Notes under the pieces: model-generated | What the model saw: only the letters and a program-made list of their open reading frames with translations | What the model was told of the DNA's origin: nothing | The model's database searches: none | In this document: one piece after another, positions 1 to 9,418 of the stretch | Layout: each line of letters begins with the position of its first letter | Position numbering within the stretch: position 1 is the first letter of the stretch | NCBI GenBank assembly: GCA_964577055.1 | Contig: CAZNWC010000001.1 | Location: forward strand, 186,001 to 250,000 | From: PNNG01 sp964577055 | Lineage (GTDB): Bacteria > Bacteroidota > Bacteroidia > UBA7662 | Reading direction: 5' to 3' | Length of the DNA: 64,000 bases | Program-made: the position numbers and the translations under genes

Positions 1-2187
1 TTGCCGCCGCGTGTGCACAGCAATTTTATCCGAATATGGCAAAATAAAATCCATTGGTGCACCAATCAAGGCGTTTTTACCTACGACCGAACAACACGTA
101 AATTCCAATTGTCATTTTTGAAAAACAAAAGGATATCCGATTTGATGACCGATAAGCGCGGCAATCACTGGGTAAGTTCATTGGATCACAGCATTTATTT
201 ATACCCGTATGCGAACTTAACTTATCTGTGGCCACTTGAAGCCAACAGCGACCGTATTACCTCCATTGCTTCGTTCGGAAACAATAAGTTACTTGCAGGA
301 ACCAACCAAGGAAACATTGTGGAAATCGACCAAGATGGCCGCAAAAAGGAGCTTTTACAGAGCAAAAAGTTCGATCAAATCCAATTCATAAGTATTGACG
401 AAGAAAAGGGCTTGGTGCATTTTACACATGGTACATATGATCTAACCCGCAATCGCTTGCTCATAGATCAATTTCTCGGCAAAAGTGGCGCATTCGATAA
501 ACTCGGAAATGTGGCCTATGTAGCTGGAGAGTTAACATCCATCAGGGGCCCTGATTTGCTCCAGTTCCCTATTGCACAAAAATCAAAAATCGTGAAGCGT
601 AGATGGGGTCCTGAACTCATTATTCGCAAACATCGAGCACGAAAAGTTTTCTATTCAAGCAAAAACGGCTTCTATCTCGTAGGCTTCACCGACCAATTGC
701 GTGCTTTTTCGGTTTTGGGCGAAGCATTCGACATTCAAGACAGTATCGGTGGTCCACTTTTGGTTAACGACATCATGGAACATCCGTTGGGTAGTCTTTG
801 GCTCGGGACTATCGACAGGGGACTGTGGCAGTTGCAAGCTGATCGTAAAGCCGTACCTCTCAACTGTAAAGACAAACTCTCGGGCGACCACATCAAAAAA
901 ATGGTAGCCGATCCTGCTGGATTTGTTTGGGTACTAACTGAAAATGGGCTCGACTTGTACAATCCGAACACCCGTGCTTTTTCGTCGTACCAACAATTGC
1001 TTGGCCTGTCGAACCTGTTCATATTCGATATGTGTAGGATGGGTGATTGGCTGGTCATCGCCAGTGATGTTGGATTGCTTAAATTACCATTTCGTCCCGA
1101 TCTCAAGAGTAGAGCACCCAAGCTAAAAGTCACCAAAACCCTCGTCAATGGAAAACCTTGGGTTTTGGGCACAGGGCCAATACCGTACAACTTTAAGACC
1201 TTTAAAGTAGAGTATCTTCCCATTCACTTTCAAAGCGAGGGTCAAGTACAGCTGCAATATCGTCTTGAAGGTGAAGATGAGAATTGGAATACGCTTTCAG
1301 CAGCAAGTGGGCAATTAAGCATATACGGACTTCCATCTGGCACGCATATGCTTGAAATGCGGCTGCAAGCGAACAATCAAATTTCCAATGTATATCGCAT
1401 GATGCTCAATGTCAACTACCCATTTTGGTCAAAATGGTGGTTCATTGGCGCATTAACCATATTTGTAATAGGCGTAACCACGTTGCTCAGCAGGGCTTAC
1501 AATCAGCGCCGAAGCAAAAACCGGCAGCTACAGGAACAATTGGCAGCATCGCAGCTCACAGCCATGAAAGCCCAAATGAATCCCCATTTCTTGTATAATG
1601 TTCTCAATTCTATCCAGGGATTGATATATGCCAACAAAAAGGAGGAGGCAGCCGATTACTTGAGTAAGTTCTCTGAACTGATGCGTTTGACCCTCAATTT
1701 TAGTGACCGCCAGTGGCATGAAATCAGTGAGGAAATAAGCGCACTCGAACTCTATTTGCAATTGGAAGCAGGAAGATTTGGAAGCGATTTTTCATACGAA
1801 GTACGATTTGACGCAGAAACGCGTCAACAAAATCCGGAAGTACCCTCGATGCTCATTCAGCCCTATGTTGAAAATGCAATCAAGCACGGCTTACTGCACA
1901 AGCAGGGTCCAAAAAGGCTTTCTGTTGATTTTAGCCTTAATCCACAACTCAAACGAATCATTATCACAATTGAGGACAATGGCATTGGTCGCAAACAAGG
2001 CACGGTGTTGGCCGAAAAACGCCGAAAGCATCGCTCATTTGCTACCCATTCGCTCAATAACCGCATTGAAATCTTAAATCAATTGCTGCAGGAATCGGTA
2101 GAAATCGAGATCATTGACAAACAAAACGACCAAAGCCAAGCCACTGGCACTTTGGTCATGATTAAATTACCTTTTAAAAACAACTAG
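1..2187 (+). CDS. LytS-type sensor histidine kinase, 5' end cut by window
   Basis: This is a membrane sensor kinase that should phosphorylate the LytTR regulator encoded 1 bp downstream. Residues 1-380 have the repetitive beta-propeller look of periplasmic two-component-regulator propellers (for example 'WLGTIDRGLWQL'). A Y_Y_Y-type domain follows at about 395-465. One membrane helix lies at about 479-498 and a short linker at about 505-520. The cytoplasmic His_kinase domain has H529 in QMNPHFLYN, the N-box Asn N625 in YVENAIKHG, and the G-box D659-N-G-I-G. The first codon is TTG at base 1, with no signal peptide visible, so the true start almost certainly lies upstream of the window. The ligand is unknown. 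Confidence 0.9.
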   Translation: MPPRVHSNFIRIWQNKIHWCTNQGVFTYDRTTRKFQLSFLKNKRISDLMTDKRGNHWVSSLDHSIYLYPYANLTYLWPLEANSDRITSIASFGNNKLLAGTNQGNIVEIDQDGRKKELLQSKKFDQIQFISIDEEKGLVHFTHGTYDLTRNRLLIDQFLGKSGAFDKLGNVAYVAGELTSIRGPDLLQFPIAQKSKIVKRRWGPELIIRKHRARKVFYSSKNGFYLVGFTDQLRAFSVLGEAFDIQDSIGGPLLVNDIMEHPLGSLWLGTIDRGLWQLQADRKAVPLNCKDKLSGDHIKKMVADPAGFVWVLTENGLDLYNPNTRAFSSYQQLLGLSNLFIFDMCRMGDWLVIASDVGLLKLPFRPDLKSRAPKLKVTKTLVNGKPWVLGTGPIPYNFKTFKVEYLPIHFQSEGQVQLQYRLEGEDENWNTLSAASGQLSIYGLPSGTHMLEMRLQANNQISNVYRMMLNVNYPFWSKWWFIGALTIFVIGVTTLLSRAYNQRRSKNRQLQEQLAASQLTAMKAQMNPHFLYNVLNSIQGLIYANKKEEAADYLSKFSELMRLTLNFSDRQWHEISEEISALELYLQLEAGRFGSDFSYEVRFDAETRQQNPEVPSMLIQPYVENAIKHGLLHKQGPKRLSVDFSLNPQLKRIIITIEDNGIGRKQGTVLAEKRRKHRSFATHSLNNRIEILNQLLQESVEIEIIDKQNDQSQATGTLVMIKLPFKNN

Positions 2188-2188
2188 C

Positions 2189-2926
2189 ATGAGAGTTTTA
2201 CTGGTTGACGATGAATTAAATGCGCGACTCGCGCTTAGAGGTCTGTTAGAAAGCCATTTCCCACATGTTGAAATCGTGGATGAGGCCACCAATTTGCCTG
2301 AAGCGGTGCGGAAAATCAACCAACTGCATCCCGACCTTGTGTTTTTAGACATCGAAATGCCAGGCTATTCAGGGCTGGAGCTCATGGGTTTTTTTGATGC
2401 TGATAAAGTTGACTTTAAAGTAGTGTTTGTAACGGCCTACAGTGAATTTGCCTTGCAGGCTTTTGAAATGTCGGCAATTGATTATTTGCTCAAACCATTG
2501 CGCAAAGAACAGATTGTGCGTGCATTCGAAAAAATGGCTCCTACCAGTCCTGCACAATTGCATGCCTTGCAGCAAAACACCCAACCGCAAGGCGAACGGC
2601 GGATAGGGCTACAATTAGGCGATGGCCTCCTATTCGTGAAAGTCGATCAGATTATGTATTTACGTGCAGACGGTTCGTACACCCATATTCACCTTGCCGA
2701 CGGTCAACGGCTAACAGTCACCAAAAAGTTGTTGGAATACGAAAAGCTGGAGCAATGGGGTGATTTCCTTCGCATTCACCGGAGCCACATCATCAACTTG
2801 CAGCACATCAATAAAATTCTAAAGCAAGACGGCGGCATTGTTGTGATGAGCGATGGCGAACAATTCGCCATTTCCGTCGATAAAAAGCAGCAGTTAATGG
2901 CCAAGTTTGAAGACTTTAAAGTATAG
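2189..2926 (+). CDS. LytTR-family response regulator
   Basis: This is a DNA-binding response regulator, the likely partner of the kinase that ends 1 bp upstream. The N-terminal receiver domain (about 1-120) carries the acidic start 'LLVDDE', phospho-acceptor D54 in VFLDIEMPG and the conserved lysine in 'LLKPL'. The C-terminal LytTR domain (about 140-243) shows 'YLRADGSYTHIHL' and 'FLRIHRSHIIN', both typical of that family. At 245 residues the length is normal. The ATG directly follows the kinase stop, so the two genes are translationally coupled. A hairpin terminator lies about 140 bp downstream. The target promoters cannot be inferred from this sequence. Confidence 0.93.
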   Translation: MRVLLVDDELNARLALRGLLESHFPHVEIVDEATNLPEAVRKINQLHPDLVFLDIEMPGYSGLELMGFFDADKVDFKVVFVTAYSEFALQAFEMSAIDYLLKPLRKEQIVRAFEKMAPTSPAQLHALQQNTQPQGERRIGLQLGDGLLFVKVDQIMYLRADGSYTHIHLADGQRLTVTKKLLEYEKLEQWGDFLRIHRSHIINLQHINKILKQDGGIVVMSDGEQFAISVDKKQQLMAKFEDFKV

Positions 2927-3060
2927 CACTTCATTGGTGAAAGAAAAAGTCGATTTGGTGTATGGATGTTCAATGCTCATGCAATCACATGCATTTGCTA
3001 CCAAAACAGCAGCGATCTTTCAAACACCAACAGTTTTGTGATTAAAACTAAGCCTATGTA

Positions 3061-3096
3061 AAAGGGCCAATTCACTCATGTGAATGGCCCTTTTTT
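3061..3096. terminator. Bidirectional intrinsic terminator between convergent genes
   Basis: An 11-12 bp stem (GGGCCAATTCAC / GTGAATGGCCC, one bulged base) with a TCAT loop is followed by TTTTTT on the + strand. AAAA precedes it, so the - strand also reads as stem plus T-run. It lies between the end of the regulator gene (+) and the end of the trans-sulfuration gene (-). Confidence 0.85.
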
Positions 3097-3116
3097 CATT
3101 TTAGCTGCGTGAAAAC

Positions 3117-4262
3117 TTAAATTTGTGCCAAGGCTTGGTCCAAGTCCGCAATCAAATCCTCCACATCTTCAACGCCAACACTCAAGCGTAGCAAGCCGTC
3201 TTCTACACCAGCCGCCAAACGTCGTTCACGTGGGATGCTTGCATGCGTCATACTTGCCGGGTGGCCAATGAGCGACTCCACCCCACCGAGCGATTCGGCC
3301 AGTGAAAACACATGCATGGAAGAAGCCAGCTTCATGGCCGCATCAAAATCGTCGTTTGCCAAGGTAAATGAGAGCATTCCGCCAAAATCACGCATCTGTT
3401 TCTTGGCAATATCATGGCCCGGATGGTCGGTGAAACCTGGCCAATTCACTTTGCCCACTTTAGGGTGGTTGCGTAGGAATTCAGCAACTGACTTGCCGTT
3501 TTCGCAATGCGCACGCATGCGCAGGTGCAGGGTTTTGATGCCGCGCAGTACCAAGAAACAGTCTTGGGGTCCGGGATTCGCGCCGCAGCTATTCAAAATG
3601 AAAGCCAATCGCTCATGCAAGGCCGAATCGTTGGTGCAAAGCGCTCCCATGACTACATCGCTGTGTCCGCCCAAAAATTTGGTGACTGAGTGCATCACCA
3701 AATCAGCACCCAAATCGAGTGGGTTTTGCAAGTACGGCGAGGCAAAAGTATTGTCAACCGCAAACATCACCCCTGCTTCTTTGGCAATGCCTGCAATGGC
3801 GGCAATGTCTACGATTTTCAAGGTAGGATTGGTGGGCGTTTCTGCCCAAATGAGCTTGGTTTTGTTGTTTAGGTATTGGCGAACATTTTCGGCATCATAC
3901 AAATTGATGAAGTGGAATTTGATGCCGAAGGGCTCGTAAATTTTGGTAAACATGCGGTAAGTGCCGCCATAGATATCGTCGCCCGTGATGACCTCATCGC
4001 CCGGCTGCAAAAGCTTGATCACCGCGTCGGTAGCGCCCATGCCGCTTGAGAAACAGAGTCCATGTGCTGCATTTTCCAATGCCGCAATGTTGGCTTCTAA
4101 CTGGGTGCGGGTGGGGTTTTTACCACGTGCATAGGCATAGCCCTTGTGGTTACCCGGCGATTCCTGCACATAAGTAGAAGTTTGGTAAATGGGCGTCATG
4201 ATGGCCCCGGTGGTGGGATCGGCATGCACGCCGGCATGGATGGCTTTGGTTCCGAATTTCAT
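3117..4262 (-). CDS. Cystathionine gamma-synthase / gamma-lyase family PLP enzyme
   Basis: This is a trans-sulfuration enzyme of the Cys/Met-metabolism PLP family, 381 residues, the usual size. Schiff-base lysine K195 is in 'HSVTKFLGGHSD'. The cofactor-binding aspartate D170 is in 'AVDNTFASP', and Y44/R46 in 'YARGKNPTR' are the phosphate-contacting pair. It should be cytosolic and act on O-acyl-homoserine or cystathionine in methionine/cysteine metabolism. Sequence inspection alone does not separate synthase (MetB) from lyase. The gene is monocistronic on the - strand and shares a terminator with the convergent response-regulator gene. The ATG start is immediately followed by a family-typical N-terminus ('KFGTKAIHAG'). 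Confidence 0.9.
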   Translation of the reverse strand: MKFGTKAIHAGVHADPTTGAIMTPIYQTSTYVQESPGNHKGYAYARGKNPTRTQLEANIAALENAAHGLCFSSGMGATDAVIKLLQPGDEVITGDDIYGGTYRMFTKIYEPFGIKFHFINLYDAENVRQYLNNKTKLIWAETPTNPTLKIVDIAAIAGIAKEAGVMFAVDNTFASPYLQNPLDLGADLVMHSVTKFLGGHSDVVMGALCTNDSALHERLAFILNSCGANPGPQDCFLVLRGIKTLHLRMRAHCENGKSVAEFLRNHPKVGKVNWPGFTDHPGHDIAKKQMRDFGGMLSFTLANDDFDAAMKLASSMHVFSLAESLGGVESLIGHPASMTHASIPRERRLAAGVEDGLLRLSVGVEDVEDLIADLDQALAQI

Positions 4263-4532
4263 AAAGGAAGATCAAAAAATTGCTGCTGCGAAGTTAACCA
4301 ATCGTGAGCAAAGGTGCTTGCACTATACTCTTAGCAGTATTTTTCCAATGGAGCAGTAAATACGTGGATTTAATTGATTCTCGCTGAGGGAAATGCATGT
4401 GGCTCGGACATTTTGGACTATCAATCTGCCCAAATCCATTGAATCTGCGTCATCCGCGGTCGATCTTGCTAAGCAGCACCAAGTTCATTTTTAAAATCGC
4501 CCCCGAGCGCTTAACTTCACCCTTTGAAACAT
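4263..4532. other. Intergenic region, divergent promoters of the PLP-enzyme gene and dnaG
   Basis: About 300 bases lie between the divergent PLP-enzyme and dnaG starts, with no convincing gene. Around 4440-4470 there is one copy of a 'CTGCGTCATCCGCGGTC' stretch. It resembles the short degenerate repeats seen elsewhere in this window, but no inverted partner was found. No TAnnTTTG box was recognised with confidence. Confidence 0.4.
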
Positions 4533-4553
4533 GGGGCCCTTGCCCCTTTTTTT
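4533..4553 (+). terminator. Terminator-like hairpin just upstream of dnaG (possible attenuator)
   Basis: GGGGC-CCTT-GCCCC forms a 5-bp all-GC stem and is followed by seven T residues. It ends 15 bases before the dnaG ATG. The stem is short, so termination may be partial. No upstream gene on this strand needs a terminator here, which makes attenuation of dnaG a reasonable reading. Confidence 0.45.
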
Positions 4554-4568
4554 GCCTCTGTAGAAAAG

Positions 4569-6485
4569 ATGATTAGCCGCAGCACCATCGACCGCGTGAT
4601 GGACACCGCCCGCATTGAGGAGGTGGTGGGTGATTTTGTGGCCTTGAAAAAGCGAGGCGGCAACTACATTGGCCTGTGCCCGTTCCACAATGAAAAATCA
4701 CCCAGCTTCACTGTTACCCCTGCCAAAGGCATTTACAAATGCTTTGGTTGTGGTGCTTCGGGCAATTCGGTAGGCTTTTTGATGGAGCATGAGCATCTCA
4801 CCTATCCCGACGCCATTCGGCAATTGGCGCAGCGGTACAATTTGGAAGTGGAGGAAGAAACGCGTGAACTGAGTGAGCAGCACAAGCAAGAACTCAGCGA
4901 GCGTGATCGGCAGTATGCCTTGCATGCCTTTGCCCAGCAGTATTTCCACCTGCAACTTACCGAAACCGACGACGGCCGGGCCATTGGGCTCAGCTACTTC
5001 AAAGAGCGCGGCATTACAGATGAGAGCATCGTTAAATTCGGTCTGGGGTATTCGCCCGACAGCTTCGATGCACTTAGCCGTATGGCTCGCAGCAGTGATT
5101 ACAGTCAGGCCGAATTAGAGGCATCAGGCTTGAGCATCCACACCCAAAGCGACAAGCTCATGGACCGTTTCCGCGGCCGGGTGATTTTTCCGTTTTACAA
5201 CCTGAGCGGCAAAATCATCGGTTTTGGTGGCCGCATCCTCAAAAACGATAAGAAAGAAGCCAAGTACCTCAACTCGCCCGAAACCCTGCTCTACAAAAAG
5301 AGCGAAACACTGTATGGCTTGTTTCAGGCCAAAAAAGCCATCCAAAAGCAAGAAAACTGCTATTTGGTGGAAGGATATACCGACGTAATTGGCCTGCACC
5401 AAGCTGGTGTTGAAAATGTGGCCGCCAGTTCGGGAACCTCGCTCACGCAAGAACAAGCACGTTTGCTGCATCGCTTCACCAAAAAGGTGACGGTAATTTA
5501 CGATGGTGATGCTGCTGGTATCAAAGCCTCGTTGCGCGGCATCAATATCCTGCTCGAGAACAATCTCCAAGTATCGGTGGTACCACTGCCTGAGGGGGAA
5601 GACCCAGATTCATACAGCCGCTTGCTGGGGCCAGCTGCTTTTCGCGACTACCTTGCCGTACAAACGGTTGATTTTGTACAGTTCAAGGTGAATTTGCTGC
5701 TGTCGGAAGCTGCCGGCGACCCCATGAAGCGGGCCGATGTGATCCACGACATGGCCGAAACGGTGAGTTTCATTGGCGATCCCATCGTGCGCGCTACTTA
5801 CAGCAGCAGTACGGCTTCGCTGCTCGACATTACCGAGCAGTTATTCGTTCAGGCAGTGCAACAGCACCACCTCAACCGCATGAAAAAAGCCCGGCCGAGC
5901 GAACGCGAGTCGATCGACTCCTTGCCCAGCATGGCTTTTCAAGCAGAACCCCAAGCCCCCATACTCAACGACGAGCCGCAGGAAGGAGATATCATCCGCC
6001 TACTGCTGCAACACGGCGGCGAGGTGTACATGGAAGAGCAATTGGTGGTTGACTACATTGTGAACATGCTCGACGAAATTGTATGGGACACCCCTGTTTT
6101 TGAAGCCATTTTCCGTATTTACGAACAAAAATGGAAAGAGCGGCAGTTGCTAGCCGATCGGAATGAGCTTTTCAACCATCCCGACAAAGCCATTGCAGAA
6201 ACGGCTTTGCATTTTTACGCACACGAATATGAACTCAGCGAAAATTGGGAAAAGCGGCACGACATCCTCACGCCCAGCAAGGCCCATATGTTGCATGCCG
6301 ATGTAAACAATGCTGTTGACCGCCTCAACCTGAAAAAAGTGATTACCCTCATGCGGCAGAGCATGGAGAAGTTGAAAAACCCCGAAAGCGAAGCGGCTAT
6401 GAACGAAGCTTTACAGGAATACAGTGCGCTCAAAGAGATACATCGAAGTCTTGCGCAAAAGTTAGGCACGCATATCAGCCACTGA
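4569..6485 (+). CDS. dnaG: DNA primase DnaG
   Basis: This is the replicative primase that makes RNA primers at the fork. The N-terminal CHC2 zinc finger is complete (C37, H40, C58, C61; spacing Cx2Hx17Cx2C). The catalytic core follows. Its TOPRIM motif 'LVEGYTDV' carries E268, and 'IYDGDAAG' carries D312 and D314, the metal-binding acidic residues. The C-terminal part (about 420-638) is the helicase-interaction region. The start at ATG 4569 is chosen because 'MISRSTIDRV' matches the conserved primase N-terminus. The frame stays open upstream to a TTG at 4524, but that extension is the hairpin sequence. The protein has 638 residues. Confidence 0.95.
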   Translation: MISRSTIDRVMDTARIEEVVGDFVALKKRGGNYIGLCPFHNEKSPSFTVTPAKGIYKCFGCGASGNSVGFLMEHEHLTYPDAIRQLAQRYNLEVEEETRELSEQHKQELSERDRQYALHAFAQQYFHLQLTETDDGRAIGLSYFKERGITDESIVKFGLGYSPDSFDALSRMARSSDYSQAELEASGLSIHTQSDKLMDRFRGRVIFPFYNLSGKIIGFGGRILKNDKKEAKYLNSPETLLYKKSETLYGLFQAKKAIQKQENCYLVEGYTDVIGLHQAGVENVAASSGTSLTQEQARLLHRFTKKVTVIYDGDAAGIKASLRGINILLENNLQVSVVPLPEGEDPDSYSRLLGPAAFRDYLAVQTVDFVQFKVNLLLSEAAGDPMKRADVIHDMAETVSFIGDPIVRATYSSSTASLLDITEQLFVQAVQQHHLNRMKKARPSERESIDSLPSMAFQAEPQAPILNDEPQEGDIIRLLLQHGGEVYMEEQLVVDYIVNMLDEIVWDTPVFEAIFRIYEQKWKERQLLADRNELFNHPDKAIAETALHFYAHEYELSENWEKRHDILTPSKAHMLHADVNNAVDRLNLKKVITLMRQSMEKLKNPESEAAMNEALQEYSALKEIHRSLAQKLGTHISH

Positions 6486-6500
6486 GCGGCTAACCGCGGG

Positions 6501-6910
6501 TTAACCGCAGAGGTGCGGAGGGAGGTTTGACGTGAAAGGCATTTGTGCTGGCCTTCTTCAATGAGCCTTTGAAAATCTTTTTTTAGTGCAACTATCAGCT
6601 TCGATTTGCGCCGAGGCAACGGAGCCTTTCACTGGACGTGCTGCGCACTGCCAGCGGAGGCCGCACAGCGCTGGAATTCGCATTCTGCCATAAAAGCCAG
6701 GTATGCGCATCAGATACTAAGGGGCTAAACGCAGCAACCCTCCGCGGCCTCTGACCCGCGCAAGCGACGGTCTTGTGCCTCCGATAACTCGCGGCCTGCG
6801 TGCAGCTTGAACCTGCACTGAAAAGTCAGCCTTTCTAAGCTACCGCAGTCCAAAACATCCGCACTCAAAATGTAACGCTTTGAAATTCCCTCCGCGCCTC
6901 AGCGGTTTAA
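6501..6910. repeat. Inverted-repeat-bounded non-coding segment after dnaG
   Basis: The left end 6501-6528 (TTAACCGCAGAGG...) and right end 6883-6910 (...CCTCAGCGGTTTAA) are imperfect inverted copies, about 23 of 27 positions matching. They enclose 354 bp without a recognisable gene. The core is rich in CGCAG/CCGCGG words. The left end begins 15 bp after the dnaG stop and the right end finishes 30 bp before the GH2 start. The arrangement mirrors the two four-helix-bundle cassettes at 31355-32107 and 36029-36639, so it may be a decayed or empty member of the same class (inference). Confidence 0.5.
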
Positions 6911-6940
6911 TTCCCGCCACCTTTCCCGTATTTTAGCCCA

Positions 6941-9418
6941 ATGAAGCTGCTGCTTTTCTGCCTCGCCATGGCATGCGCCCAAATGAGCGCCGCCCAAACC
7001 ACCCTCGTAGGCTGGCAATTGAGCCGTTTGAACAGCAGCGACACCTTGCAGGCACATGTGCCAGGAACCGTGTATGAAAGCCTGATTGCCGCCAGGCAAC
7101 TTCCCCCCTACACCCATCCAGATTTGGAAGCCCGTTGGCAAGGGGTTGATACCCTCAACTGGTGGTACCATACCTACTTCGACTTATCGGCAGAACAACT
7201 TGGAGGAAAACCCCTGGCTTTGCACTTTGAACGCATTGATACCGACGCACGCATTTACCTGAATGGACAACTGCTCGGTCGTACTGGGAATGCCTTCAAC
7301 AGCCACCAATTTTTATTGGGGCCTGCCGCCCAGGCAGGAAGCAACCTATTGCAAGTCGAAATTCGGCCCATTCAAGCCACCAATGACTCGCTGCGCAGCC
7401 AATATCCGCAGGCTCTGCCCGAGGGACAGCGTGTTTTTGTGCGCAAACCAGCTTGGCACTTTGGTTGGGACTGGGGTCCGAAATTGCAGGCAGGCGGACT
7501 TACAGGCGCTGTGCAGTTGACTGAAGCAATCCAGCGGACTGAGCTCAAGCATTGGCATTTCCGCACCATGCGGCTAGAAGATACAGTGGCCATGTTGAGG
7601 GTAGGTACGGTGGTGCACGGGTCACAGCCGGGCGCACAGTTGGTTATGCTCTTGAGCGACGGACAGCGTTACATCACCAAAGCGATCGACTTGGAAACTG
7701 GCGACAGCCTGCTCGAATTCGATTTGTACATTCCCAATCCCCGCCTCTGGTGGCCCAACGGCTCGGGAGAAGCTTTTTTACACCGTTTTGAAGCCTATTG
7801 GGTGCAGGGCGATGTGGTGGTGCAGCGCTACGAACAGCCCATAGGCCTACGTACGATAGAGTTGGTGCAAGAAGCTGATGATTTTGGCCGGTCGTTTTAC
7901 TTCATGGTCAACAACCGCCCTATTTTCATCCAAGGCATCAATTACATTCCCCGCTCGCGTTTGGTACGCGATACCATGGCATTGTCTGATGTAGTCCTGT
8001 TGCAGCTGGCCCAAAAGGCAAATATGAACCTCATCCGCGTTTGGGGCGGGGGCGATTATGCCAGCGATGCCTTTATGGAAACGGCCGATCGTTTGGGCTT
8101 GCTCGTTTGGCAAGATTTTGCTTTCGCCTGTGCCATGTACCCCGGTGATTCGGGCTTTGTGGCATCGGTGCGGCGCGAAGCCGAAGAACAAATCCTTCGC
8201 CTGCGCCAATTCACCAGCCTTGCTTTGTGGTGTGGCAACAACGAAAACTATGAAGGCTGGTTCAATTGGGGTTGGCAAAATCAACTGGGTTATCGGCCTG
8301 CCGACAGTTTGGCTGTATTGCAGGCCTACCAAAAGCTGTTTCAGCGAGAACTGCCGGCCCTGGTGCGCCAGCTCGACCCCGACCGCTCTTACACCCATTC
8401 CTCTCCCCTCAATGGCTGGGGGCGTGAACGCGCCTACCAGGAAGGCGATGTGCATTATTGGGGCGTGTGGTGGGGACGCGATTCGTTGGAAACCTACCGC
8501 CGCAAAACCGGTCGTTTTGTATCGGAATACGGCATGCAGGCCCTGCCCGTTTGGCGAAGCTTGGTAGCAATGACCGGCGAAGCACAACCCAGTCTGCAAA
8601 GTGCTGCCTTGCGACGCAAACAAAAGCATCCAACTGGCTTCGAAACCCTCGACACCTACCTGGAGCGTGATTATGGTCGGTTCGATAGCCTGTTCTACTA
8701 TTCCTATGCTACCCAATTGCTGCAAGCCCGTGCCCTGCAAACCGCCATTGAAGCACATCGCCTACAAGAAAAATGCATGGGTACCCTGCCCTGGCAATTC
8801 AACGACGCCTGGCCGGGCATTTCGTGGAGCGTGGTCGATTATTACGGCAGGCCCAAAGCTGGCTATTACGCCCTCAAGCATTTGTACGCGGCCATTTTAC
8901 CAGTGCTTAGCAACGGCTCAAGCGGTCTTGAGGTGCTTGTTTCGGGCAATCTCCCTTCCGACAGCACGGCAATTCTCCTGCTCGAACTTTGGCAACCCGG
9001 CGGTCGCTGGCGGCAAGGTGTTCGGCGGTTTAGTGTTCGGCTTTCGGCAGGCAGGCACACTGCAGCCTTGCACCTGCCCAAACGCTGGCAAACGCGCCTG
9101 CAGCGCGGCAGTCACGTTTTGTATGTGCAGGTAGCTGGCGCTCCCACAGGCCGATTCCTATCGCCCTTACCGCCCAAAGAGCTGCATTGGCCGGATGCGA
9201 AGGTGCGTGTTCGGCTAAAGGACGGTACCATCACAATCCGCAGTAATAGGGCCATCAGCAAGCTTTACATCGATGCTTCCTCGCCATTGGATTTGAATTT
9301 TATGGATCTGCCTCCTAGGAGGGAAATCACTATAACACCTTTAGAAACTTATGAAAAAGCTGATTTTGGCGGCTTTGCTATTTGGCACCAATCTGTCATT
9401 GGCGCAAAAGCCCGGTAA
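6941..9418 (+). CDS. Secreted GH2 beta-mannosidase
   Basis: This glycoside hydrolase family 2 exo-enzyme is predicted to release terminal beta-mannose, for example from N-glycan cores or mannans. It has a Sec signal peptide (about residues 1-19). A jelly-roll sugar-binding domain (about 25-190), an Ig-like domain and the TIM barrel follow. The acid/base E435 is in 'WCGNNENYEG' and the nucleophile E529 in 'FVSEYGMQ'. The 'AWHFGWDWGPKL' motif is typical of beta-mannosidases. At 825 residues the length is normal. The last 22 codons overlap the start of the GH92 gene in another frame, so the pair is co-transcribed and probably acts together on mannose-rich glycans in the periplasm or at the cell surface. 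Confidence 0.9.
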   Translation: MKLLLFCLAMACAQMSAAQTTLVGWQLSRLNSSDTLQAHVPGTVYESLIAARQLPPYTHPDLEARWQGVDTLNWWYHTYFDLSAEQLGGKPLALHFERIDTDARIYLNGQLLGRTGNAFNSHQFLLGPAAQAGSNLLQVEIRPIQATNDSLRSQYPQALPEGQRVFVRKPAWHFGWDWGPKLQAGGLTGAVQLTEAIQRTELKHWHFRTMRLEDTVAMLRVGTVVHGSQPGAQLVMLLSDGQRYITKAIDLETGDSLLEFDLYIPNPRLWWPNGSGEAFLHRFEAYWVQGDVVVQRYEQPIGLRTIELVQEADDFGRSFYFMVNNRPIFIQGINYIPRSRLVRDTMALSDVVLLQLAQKANMNLIRVWGGGDYASDAFMETADRLGLLVWQDFAFACAMYPGDSGFVASVRREAEEQILRLRQFTSLALWCGNNENYEGWFNWGWQNQLGYRPADSLAVLQAYQKLFQRELPALVRQLDPDRSYTHSSPLNGWGRERAYQEGDVHYWGVWWGRDSLETYRRKTGRFVSEYGMQALPVWRSLVAMTGEAQPSLQSAALRRKQKHPTGFETLDTYLERDYGRFDSLFYYSYATQLLQARALQTAIEAHRLQEKCMGTLPWQFNDAWPGISWSVVDYYGRPKAGYYALKHLYAAILPVLSNGSSGLEVLVSGNLPSDSTAILLLELWQPGGRWRQGVRRFSVRLSAGRHTAALHLPKRWQTRLQRGSHVLYVQVAGAPTGRFLSPLPPKELHWPDAKVRVRLKDGTITIRSNRAISKLYIDASSPLDLNFMDLPPRREITITPLETYEKADFGGFAIWHQSVIGAKAR

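Noticed and set aside
3235..3939. + strand open frame (234 aa) inside the PLP-enzyme gene
   Set aside because: Antisense shadow of a well-conserved enzyme; no signal, no domain.
6215..6619. - strand open frame (134 aa) at the dnaG 3' end
   Set aside because: Mostly antisense to dnaG; the rest translates the inverted-repeat ends into low-complexity residues.
7847..8758. Long - strand open frame (303 aa) inside the GH2 gene
   Set aside because: Antisense shadow of the beta-mannosidase catalytic domain, which has all family residues.
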